Assembly (NCBI GenBank): GCA_030668875.1
Contig: DAOVER010000019.1
Location: forward strand, 1 to 58,650
Length of the DNA stretch: 58,650 bases
Direction: 5' to 3'
Source: Candidatus Heimdallarchaeota archaeon
Lineage (GTDB): Archaea > Asgardarchaeota > Heimdallarchaeia > Heimdallarchaeales > Heimdallarchaeaceae
Position numbers and translations under genes: made by a program. The notes below the pieces were generated by a model. That model saw only the letters and a program-made list of their open reading frames with translations. It had not been told where the DNA came from and ran no database searches. How positions within the stretch are numbered: position 1 is the stretch's first letter; the number at the start of each line of letters is the position of its first letter. Of the stretch, positions 15,471 through 22,963 are shown piece after piece.

Positions 15471-16994
15471 TTAACATACCTCCTGTTTAGTTGATTTATT
15501 GTTAGTTTCTTCATCGTCAATTCGTTCCTCAATACCATCCCAATTAATATCCCAGTACCGGGGGGGTTTTAAATCTACAAAATTCGATAATTTATTAGAT
15601 TCACGTCTAATTCTATCTGCCACTGGTGCCCACTCTTTAGCTGCTTGTTGGCATTTATCAGTAAGATCCTCAACTGATTCTTTGTCAATCATCTGAGTAG
15701 ATTTAGCATTTGATTTGTGCACCATCACTTTCAATTTATCAGGATTGTCAAGAAGAGGGCATGGACGTAAGTAGTTATTGTTGAATGGTTGTCTACGATT
15801 ATATTGTTTAAATAATGGTGATTTCAAAGATTCCAACAAACTTACATCTTTGATATTAACATTAGAATAATGTATAAATGCACATGGTTCAACATCTCCA
15901 TTTGCATTGATGTGTAGATAGCTTCTTCCTCCTGCTATACAACCTCTTGCATAATCTCCATCATTCCAAAAATCAATTAAGAAAATAGATTTTGTTTCTC
16001 TAAATTTACGAACTTGATGAAACATAAATTCTCTTTGTTCTGGAGTACTCATTAATTCTGGCATTGCATCTTTTCCAAGCGGCATATATGTAAATAACCA
16101 TCCATAACTTGCACCCATCTCAATCATATAGTCGATAAATTCTTCTGATCCTACAACATCCGTATTCTTATTGTGATAACAAGTAGAAATTCCAAATAAA
16201 ACACGATGCTCCTTAAGAAGCTTCATGGCTCTTATTACCTTTTGATAAGTCCCCTCCCCTCTACGGAAATCAGTTTCTTCTTCAAAGCCTTCCACACTTA
16301 TCGCCAGAGTAAGATTTCCAACTTCAGCTAATGCAATAGCAAATTCCTCATCTACCAAAGTTCCATTTGTAAATGCCAAAAAGACGCAATCTTGATGTTT
16401 TTTTGCTAACTTTAGAAGATCGTTCTTTCTAATAGTTGGTTCTCCACCTGAATATAGATACCAATAGATTCCCAATTCTTTCCCTTCAATTATAATTCTA
16501 TCCATTAACCTATAACTTAGGTTATCTGTTTTATCGTACTCTGCAGCCCAACACCCCTTACAGGTCAAATTGCACGCAGATGTAGGGTCCATAAGAATGG
16601 CTATAGGGACATTACATTGGTTTTCTCTCATTGCTTTGCGAGTTTTTTCAATTCCAACAAGTGCTGCATTCACTCCAAGATTCCGTACAAGGAGCTTCAT
16701 AGTATTTGGATTTATATTTTCAAACGACTCTAGAAGAAGCTTATACATAGGATTATTATCGTCACGAAAAGCTTTGAGATATTTCTTTTGAATAGGATCC
16801 GATGAAAATCGTTCAACACTCATGATAAGCCTTGGAATATTCTTTCTTGGGTTCTTTATAGCAAATCTTGTTGCATAATTTAAGACTAATTTATTAATTA
16901 TGTTATTTTTACTATTCATGCGTATCATCTTTGTGTCTGTAAACATGCGTTTCAAACGAGTATTTAAATCTTTTGTTTCAAACACTTGTTTCAA
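15471..16994 (-). CDS. radical SAM enzyme with C-terminal cluster domain
   Basis: Up to 507 residues. Residues ~1-130 are a helical N-terminal domain. CNLTCKGC (C141, C145, C148) binds the SAM 4Fe-4S cluster, followed by YSGGEPT (SAM-binding) and AISVEGF. A second cysteine-rich region has GCIAGGRSYLHINANGDVEPC and RPCPLL, indicating an auxiliary cluster as in SPASM-type enzymes. The C-terminus is basic and polar. The product is unknown; the family is common in archaea and clostridia but I know of no assigned reaction. The first codon is TTG; ATGs at residues 17, 23 and 26 are plausible true starts. Divergent from a TetR gene, with repeated GTTTCAA motifs between them. Confidence 0.75.
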   Translation of the reverse strand: MKQVFETKDLNTRLKRMFTDTKMIRMNSKNNIINKLVLNYATRFAIKNPRKNIPRLIMSVERFSSDPIQKKYLKAFRDDNNPMYKLLLESFENINPNTMKLLVRNLGVNAALVGIEKTRKAMRENQCNVPIAILMDPTSACNLTCKGCWAAEYDKTDNLSYRLMDRIIIEGKELGIYWYLYSGGEPTIRKNDLLKLAKKHQDCVFLAFTNGTLVDEEFAIALAEVGNLTLAISVEGFEEETDFRRGEGTYQKVIRAMKLLKEHRVLFGISTCYHNKNTDVVGSEEFIDYMIEMGASYGWLFTYMPLGKDAMPELMSTPEQREFMFHQVRKFRETKSIFLIDFWNDGDYARGCIAGGRSYLHINANGDVEPCAFIHYSNVNIKDVSLLESLKSPLFKQYNRRQPFNNNYLRPCPLLDNPDKLKVMVHKSNAKSTQMIDKESVEDLTDKCQQAAKEWAPVADRIRRESNKLSNFVDLKPPRYWDINWDGIEERIDDEETNNKSTKQEVC

Positions 16995-16998
16995 TCAC
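16951..16998. promoter_or_regulatory. candidate operator with repeated GTTTCAA
   Basis: GTTTCAA occurs three times: at ~16954, and twice 13 bp apart in TTGTTTCAAACACTTGTTTCAA (~16972-16994). TATA-like TTTTTAAATATG follows at ~17000. A similar doublet GGTTTCATTATGTTTCAAT lies at 17836-17855 before the patatin gene. Shared motifs beside a TetR gene suggest its binding sites. If the TTG at 16994 is the real start, this doublet would be inside the coding region. Confidence 0.35.
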
Positions 16999-17199
16999 TA
17001 TTTTTAAATATGTCTTGAAATAATTATATTATAAGAGAAAACTATAAATTCAATTGAAATTTAGAATTAAGTTAGTCATCAAACTGTAGAAAAAGGGTAT
17101 ATCCCTATACTAAGAAGTATATTTGGACATATTCCTAATGGACTTCGTTAAGATACAAAAATGTTCAATTGCACAAAATCATACATTGGAGAACTGATC

Positions 17200-17781
17200 T
17201 TGAAAAGAGTGGTTTCTAAAAAGGAAAAAATCCTTAATGCAGCACTTAAACTCATTGCTGAAAAGGGAAATTTAGATTTTACAATTAGAGAAGTTGTAAT
17301 AGATGCAGATGTCAACATTGCTTCTGTCAATTATTATTTTGGAACTAAAAAGAAATTGATTCAAGAAATTGAAAATAAATACGTTGAAAATTTGCTAGAA
17401 ATTCAAAAAATACTAAAAGACACTCAAATTAAACCAAAAGACCGTCTTGTAAAATGGACCAATACTCTATTTGAATATATGCTAAACAATCCAGGACTAA
17501 TTCCGATATTTAGCAGCAAATTATTTATAACTGAATCGATAGACTCTACTCTTGAGTTATTCTTGCTAGAAAGTAATTTATATCTAACTCAAATTATTAG
17601 AGAAATCACAAGTATAAAAGAAAGTGTTCTAAAATTTAAATTACTCCAGATTAACGCTAGTCTTTTCTTCCCCATGATTTTTGTTAATAATACTGAGAAA
17701 CTGTTTGGATTTTCTTTCAAGGATTTAGAAATTCGAAAAGAATATGTCAAATCCATTATTGATTCAATTGGAGTTGAATAG
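17200..17781 (+). CDS. TetR-family transcriptional regulator
   Basis: 193 residues from a TTG at 17200 preceded by GGAG; a longer ATG form at 17161 adds 13 residues. Seen: an N-terminal TetR HTH, KKEKILNAALKLIAEKG, FTIREVVIDADVNIASVNYYFGTKKKLI, with the usual YYxFxxKxxL pattern. The helical C-terminal ligand domain is unassigned. TetR proteins usually repress neighbours and release DNA on binding a small, often hydrophobic ligand. Flanked by a radical SAM gene (divergent) and a patatin gene (85 nt downstream, same strand). Inferred: local regulator of this probable lipid-related group. Confidence 0.82.
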   Translation: MKRVVSKKEKILNAALKLIAEKGNLDFTIREVVIDADVNIASVNYYFGTKKKLIQEIENKYVENLLEIQKILKDTQIKPKDRLVKWTNTLFEYMLNNPGLIPIFSSKLFITESIDSTLELFLLESNLYLTQIIREITSIKESVLKFKLLQINASLFFPMIFVNNTEKLFGFSFKDLEIRKEYVKSIIDSIGVE

Positions 17782-17866
17782 ATCTAATAGTTTTTGATTA
17801 AGAAAATAAAAACATAACCCCCTATGTGTCTTAAATGGTTTCATTATGTTTCAATAAGGTGTTTAA

Positions 17867-19171
17867 ATGGTTAAAGTTTCAAAAGAAAATGTAAAGTACC
17901 TCGCCTTTGAGGGCGGAGGAGGAAAAGGTGTAGCATATATTGGTTCGCTGGAAGTCATGAAGGAACTAGGTATTATATCTTATTATAACAAAGAAAAAGA
18001 TAGTAAAACATATAGAAGAATCAATACTGAAAAAATCAATGGTGTTGCAGGAACATCCGTAGGTTCAATTGTAGCTTTACTTGTAGCTTGTGGATATACG
18101 CCTGAAGAAATGCAAGATATGTTGATGACGAAAATAGGTATAAATATTCTCGACACAGTAGAATTCGGTAAAATGCCTACTATTTATACAGAGGATTACC
18201 AAGACATAGTTATTCAAGATCCAAGGTTTAAAGATATTGAGAAATTCATGAAAGCTTCATGGTTAGAATATATTAAATCAGAAGATAAGAAATTAGGCAA
18301 TTTATTGGAAATACCTGTTAATCGTTTTCAAAGTGGAGGTTTGAAATTTTTTTCATTGATCTTAAAAGGTTTCCTTAGTTATGAATCTAAAAAAACTTAT
18401 TCTAAAGACTCGTCAAGTGAAAATAATATTATCAACATCAAGGAATTAGTTCGTTCAGAAACAGTAAGTCCAGCATTAAAAAAAGTTTTAGAGGAGCCAA
18501 TTCATTCGTTTAATAGTTTAAAATACGAATATGGGTTATTCTTAGGTAAGACAGCAAGAGACATGTTTGATTCATGGATTGAACAAAAGTCTGGAATACA
18601 AAACTGTACATTTAAAATGTTTCAAAAGGAGTTTAATATAGATTTAGTTATACCTGCTGTTAGCGTAAATTCAAAAGAGGTATTCTATTTTAGGAATAAT
18701 AGAAAGTGGAAAGATTTATGTGTAGCAGATGCAGTAAGAATGTCAATAAACATACCTTTCTTGTTTAAGCCTGTGTTAATGAAGAAAACAAAAAAGGGAA
18801 TAAGCTCTGTTACAGATGAGATTCACTTAGCTAATTTTATGATCGATGGAGGTGCAATAAATAATCTTCCTATACATGCATTTGATAAAAAAAGTTCTTC
18901 AAAGTTAAATCCTTCAGTCGTTGGATTTTCTCTAGTACCATATAAGAAAGCAAAGACAACAGAAATTGATTCTCTAACTCAGTATGTTGCTGATATAGGC
19001 TACATAATCCTAAACAATGCAACAAATCTTCAGATTCTACAAGAAGAAGATAGAGATCAGATTGTAGAATTAGATACTAAGGACGTGAGCATTTTTGATT
19101 TCTCATTTGAAGAGATACCAGAAGAAGTAAAACGAGAGTCTAGAGCTAGAACATTAGAATATTTTTCGTGA
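17867..19171 (+). CDS. patatin-like phospholipase/acyl hydrolase
   Basis: 434 residues, soluble. Seen: the oxyanion loop FEGGGGKGVAYIGSLEVM (~14-31), nucleophile elbow GTSVGS with Ser64, and the Asp of MIDGGAINNLP (~327) completing a Ser-Asp dyad. A long insertion (~100-270) between the two motifs probably forms a lid. Known: patatins cleave acyl esters of glycerolipids. An acyl-lipid hydrolase in an archaeon, whose lipids are expected to be ether-linked, is notable; possible targets are imported bacterial lipids, acylated proteins or lysolipids. Likely controlled by the TetR protein encoded just upstream. Confidence 0.85.
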   Translation: MVKVSKENVKYLAFEGGGGKGVAYIGSLEVMKELGIISYYNKEKDSKTYRRINTEKINGVAGTSVGSIVALLVACGYTPEEMQDMLMTKIGINILDTVEFGKMPTIYTEDYQDIVIQDPRFKDIEKFMKASWLEYIKSEDKKLGNLLEIPVNRFQSGGLKFFSLILKGFLSYESKKTYSKDSSSENNIINIKELVRSETVSPALKKVLEEPIHSFNSLKYEYGLFLGKTARDMFDSWIEQKSGIQNCTFKMFQKEFNIDLVIPAVSVNSKEVFYFRNNRKWKDLCVADAVRMSINIPFLFKPVLMKKTKKGISSVTDEIHLANFMIDGGAINNLPIHAFDKKSSSKLNPSVVGFSLVPYKKAKTTEIDSLTQYVADIGYIILNNATNLQILQEEDRDQIVELDTKDVSIFDFSFEEIPEEVKRESRARTLEYFS

Positions 19172-19454
19172 TTGCATACTTTTCTGAACTGATTAAAAAT
19201 TAATAAGATAATTCATTGTATATTTTTCCTTTATATTACTTAGGAAAAGGAATCTTCAGAAGAGAAAATACAACGAGCTAATATAATGGGAAAGATGAAT
19301 TAGGTTTGAAGATTTTTCTTGAGAAAAAATAGACAAAAGAATAATTCCTGCCCTTGTTTCTCTGATGAAATCTTCTTAGTAAACCATTATAAGAATCAAG
19401 TGGTAAATAAAATTGGTTTGAGTAAACAGACTATAGTTTAATGATTACTTATAC

Positions 19455-20369
19455 TTAATTCCAATATTCATCATCTGTATAGTCTGATATTACCCCTATT
19501 GATTCTGGTCCAAGATGTGATAAAACTGATCCTCCACTTTGAACTATCTCGATTTTCATTTTGGGGTATTTTTCTCTGATAAGATCTGCCATATTGTTTG
19601 CATAATCTAATCTACTTCCATAGACGATGGTTATAGTTTTTGGAACTCTAGAGAACTCATCTGTACTCAGCTTTAATGCTTCTTCGAGACCTCCTTGAAC
19701 ATCAGAAGCTGAACCAACTGTTATAACATTTCCTTCTTCATTCATAGTTACGATGGGTTTCTTTCGCAACATAGCTCCAAGAATGAATTTAGATATTCCC
19801 AGTCTACCTCCTTTCCACAAATATCGTAATGTTGGTAGTAGAATTATTGTTTTAATCTTCAAAGCTTGTTGAGTTAATATGTCAGCTATCTCTTTAGCGC
19901 TGTGTTTCTCTTTTTTAATTAAATTAAGTGCCATTCTTATCAAGAAAACCTCTGGGTAGGACGCAGATAAAGAACTTACTATGTGAATATTTACCTCTGT
20001 AAATTGTTTCATTACTTGTTTTGCAGCTAGACGCGCACTATTGATTGAACCACTTAAACCTGCACTTATAGTGACAACTACGATATCTTTTGTTCCTTCT
20101 TTTATATGCTCCATATACGCATCAAAGTAATCTTTTGGGCTTGGTTGAGATGTTTTAGGTACAAAAGAATATAGATTTAATTTTGGTATGTGTAAAAACG
20201 CCTTCTCATCTTCGAATAATTTGTAGTAAGCATCTCTATCAAAATTCTCGTCTTCTCTTAACTCTTCTTCATGAACAAACATGTATAAACAAGCTATTTT
20301 GACATTGTTCTCCTTAGCAAAATCCCAAGGTAAGTCGGAACCACTATCAGTAACTAAACCAATTGTCAT
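19455..20369 (-). CDS. DegV-family fatty-acid-binding-like protein
   Basis: 304 residues in the usual two-domain DegV size. Seen: GLVTDSGSDLP at the start, KTSQPSPKDYFDAY, VTISAGLSGSINSARLAA, LRYLWKGGRLG, and the C-terminal STDEF...ITIVYGSRLDY and VLSHLGPESIGVI. Known: DegV proteins bind a long-chain fatty acid between two domains; in Firmicutes FakB presents it to a fatty acid kinase. No kinase partner is seen here. Two dead 3' copies lie 5-7 kb upstream and a divergent intact paralogue is at 56.9 kb. Nearby lipase and PAP2 genes fit a lipid role (inference). Confidence 0.85.
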   Translation of the reverse strand: MTIGLVTDSGSDLPWDFAKENNVKIACLYMFVHEEELREDENFDRDAYYKLFEDEKAFLHIPKLNLYSFVPKTSQPSPKDYFDAYMEHIKEGTKDIVVVTISAGLSGSINSARLAAKQVMKQFTEVNIHIVSSLSASYPEVFLIRMALNLIKKEKHSAKEIADILTQQALKIKTIILLPTLRYLWKGGRLGISKFILGAMLRKKPIVTMNEEGNVITVGSASDVQGGLEEALKLSTDEFSRVPKTITIVYGSRLDYANNMADLIREKYPKMKIEIVQSGGSVLSHLGPESIGVISDYTDDEYWN

Positions 20370-20757
20370 GAGATTTTTTAGTATTATATCATTAAAAATC
20401 TATCTTCTTCTTTGAACATTGTTAGCGAATATTTATATAATCATATAGCAAAATCTCGCTGATTCAACCCTCTAAAAATCAATTTTGTGGCTCAGGGAGT
20501 TATTAACAAATCTTCTTTACGAAATATAGGACGATTGTATGATTATTCCTATCTACTTAGAAAGATAGATTCGTTACTTCTCTGCTATTATTTCGTTGGA
20601 AAATCATATCCTGCAATTCATAAACTTGAGAAATTTTCAAGAATTTTAAATGAATCTAGTAATATATGGAAAAATTAGTTACTTTCAGTCAAACTGGATC
20701 AAATCTCAACTATGACGAACGTAATTTTATTGCTAGTTCTATCGATAACATCTTCTT
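20370..20757. other. intergenic region, no confident gene
   Basis: A 63-residue plus-strand frame with a GTG start (20487-20678) is present but has no domain, Shine-Dalgarno or TATA box, so it is not called. No repeats or RNA are seen. Confidence 0.3.
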
Positions 20758-22767
20758 CTAATTCAAATGAATATATTTTAGCTTCTTTTTTCTTTTGAAA
20801 TATAAACATAAACATAGATTAGGAATAATCATTAAGAAACATAAGCTAGCTGAATATTCTCCAATTGAAAATCTATTGGGGTAATTATCCCGAGAACCAG
20901 CACTTCCATCAATAAGATAATAATTACTAGAAAAAGGATCCCAGTTACTCCAGTAATTGCCTTGATAATTAACGCCATCATACCATACATTGTTGAATCC
21001 TTCATCATAAGCTTGAGAACCTGAATGAGTAAGGTAGTTGTCAATGAAATTATTTGAATAAATTTTGTTATAACTACTTCCATAAAGAAGCTCTATTCCA
21101 TAATCCCTACAATATTGAATTGTATTAAATGTGATTGTTCCATAACTTGTAGCAAAGAAGTAAATCCCTGTACTGGAATTGTGAATCAGGTTAAGACGTA
21201 TTTGTAAGGAGGTTGAGAAGAAACCTAAAATTGCTGAATATTCGTTATTGAAGAAATTATTCTGAATGATATCTATCTCAGAGCTATCAAATAGTCTAAT
21301 TGGTCCATGATTATCAATAAATTCACAATTTCTAATCTCAATTGAAGAGGATCTTAGAAAATTAAGCGCTCTATCATTGTTATAAAAATTCGAATCATGA
21401 ATATTAAAATCAGAACAATCAGCTATGAAAATCGCGTCACAGACATAACTAAGAGATTGATCTAATATTTCAACATTTGAACAGTTCGAGAATAAGATTT
21501 GACTATAATCAGAATTTGAAATCAACAGGTTAGTTTTATCTATAAAGAAACCAAATGACTTGTTATTAATTGTATTATTATAAAATGTTAATTCAGAGAA
21601 AGCAATTTGTGAAAGAATTTCAAATGAGAAACTACTATTTGTAAAAGAATTGTCGATTACTATTGTACTCATTGTATCAGAGAAACATATCCCTTCATCA
21701 ATATCCATGAATACATTTGAGCTAATTGTACAATTTTCATTTAGTCTTACATATACTCCTGTACTGCCTTCTTCACATATGTTAGAAGTGAAATTAACAT
21801 TAGTGCTTAAAGCGATATAACAATCAAATAAGTTTATTTTGTAGAAGTAGTTTTCTTCAACAAGAATATTATTGCACTCTAGTATCTTAATTCCTAGGTT
21901 TACATCAGAGAAATATTGATTCCTTAAAGTAACATTATCGCAATATTGCAGGAAGAATTGACCATATTCGGGAGTATCAACATAAATGTTGCTTATATTA
22001 TATAAGAATCCCAGTTTTTTCGAGTTCACGAAATTATCTTCAATAGTGTATGTGACATCTGTTCTATATGGCTTTAAATAGATGTAAAAATCACAATAGG
22101 TGCAGTTATTACCAACTAGAGTAGTATAGTTATTGTTAGATACATCTATTCCGTTCAAAAAAAGTGAAGAATCGGTTGTTTCACATATGTTTTCTACAAC
22201 AGTTATATTGAAACAATTGAAAATACGTATCCCTCTATCGCCAATATCTATTACAGTGTTATTCCATATTTTCAAATCAATAATATTATACAAATATAAA
22301 CCATCTTTACACGAATTTATTATATTCGAGGAAATATTCAATTGAACACAATCCCCTGAGTTTATCCCATAATGCGCATCTACGAGAGTATTATTATAGA
22401 TTTCAACATTATCGGCTGTTATCTCATTCAATCTTAAAGCGGTGTGAGATGCTTCTATATAGCAATTTCGCACTATAAAATTCAAAGATACATTATTTAT
22501 TAGTAAGCTACTCCCAGATTCAGATATGATCATTAGATCTTCGATAACGACTGGGTTGTTTAGAGTTCCATTCCCCGGAAACCCTAAATCTAACAAATCT
22601 TGGTCTGAATAAGCAGAAATAGGACTGTGTAAACTATAATTTAGTTTTGAACTATCATCTAAATTAATTCCAGCATAAATATCTCTAGTTCCTAAAGAAA
22701 TCCCAAAAATCAACAAAATTATTACAGTGAATGGGAATAATTTGGAGAAACGATAATATTTCATCAA
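20758..22767 (-). CDS. NosD-like right-handed beta-helix surface protein
   Basis: 669 residues. An N-terminal signal segment (LFPFTVIILLIFGISLG), then ~550 residues of irregular ~22-residue repeats with the beta-helix rhythm (N-x-I-x-x-N-x-I/F, for example NVEIYNNTLVDAHYG, NITVVENICE). A NosD-like finish follows (NNFIDN, NVWYDG, GNYWSNWDP), then a C-terminal hydrophobic helix and KRKKK anchor. Known: periplasmic copper-related NosD and many surface carbohydrate-binding or lyase proteins share this fold. No catalytic residues can be assigned. It is exposed on the cell surface. The T/A-rich flanks give no operon partner. Confidence 0.8.
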   Translation of the reverse strand: MMKYYRFSKLFPFTVIILLIFGISLGTRDIYAGINLDDSSKLNYSLHSPISAYSDQDLLDLGFPGNGTLNNPVVIEDLMIISESGSSLLINNVSLNFIVRNCYIEASHTALRLNEITADNVEIYNNTLVDAHYGINSGDCVQLNISSNIINSCKDGLYLYNIIDLKIWNNTVIDIGDRGIRIFNCFNITVVENICETTDSSLFLNGIDVSNNNYTTLVGNNCTYCDFYIYLKPYRTDVTYTIEDNFVNSKKLGFLYNISNIYVDTPEYGQFFLQYCDNVTLRNQYFSDVNLGIKILECNNILVEENYFYKINLFDCYIALSTNVNFTSNICEEGSTGVYVRLNENCTISSNVFMDIDEGICFSDTMSTIVIDNSFTNSSFSFEILSQIAFSELTFYNNTINNKSFGFFIDKTNLLISNSDYSQILFSNCSNVEILDQSLSYVCDAIFIADCSDFNIHDSNFYNNDRALNFLRSSSIEIRNCEFIDNHGPIRLFDSSEIDIIQNNFFNNEYSAILGFFSTSLQIRLNLIHNSSTGIYFFATSYGTITFNTIQYCRDYGIELLYGSSYNKIYSNNFIDNYLTHSGSQAYDEGFNNVWYDGVNYQGNYWSNWDPFSSNYYLIDGSAGSRDNYPNRFSIGEYSASLCFLMIIPNLCLCLYFKRKKKLKYIHLN

Positions 22768-22963
22768 ATAGAATACATATTCTCTAATTAAAAAATTTGC
22801 TCAAAACTCGTCTAATTTTTTCTATCTTTATTGAGGAATAATATGGAATTTGGGGTTAATTGTATCTACAATTCCATAGAATATTTGCACTGCTTTGTAA
22901 AAAATCAATCAAGGTAAACAATCCTTTTAAGCAACTACAATTTGTCAAATTGGACTGAGATTA

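Noticed and set aside
20487..20678. 63-residue GTG-start frame
   Set aside because: No promoter, Shine-Dalgarno, motif or family resemblance; random open frames of this length are expected in AT-rich DNA.
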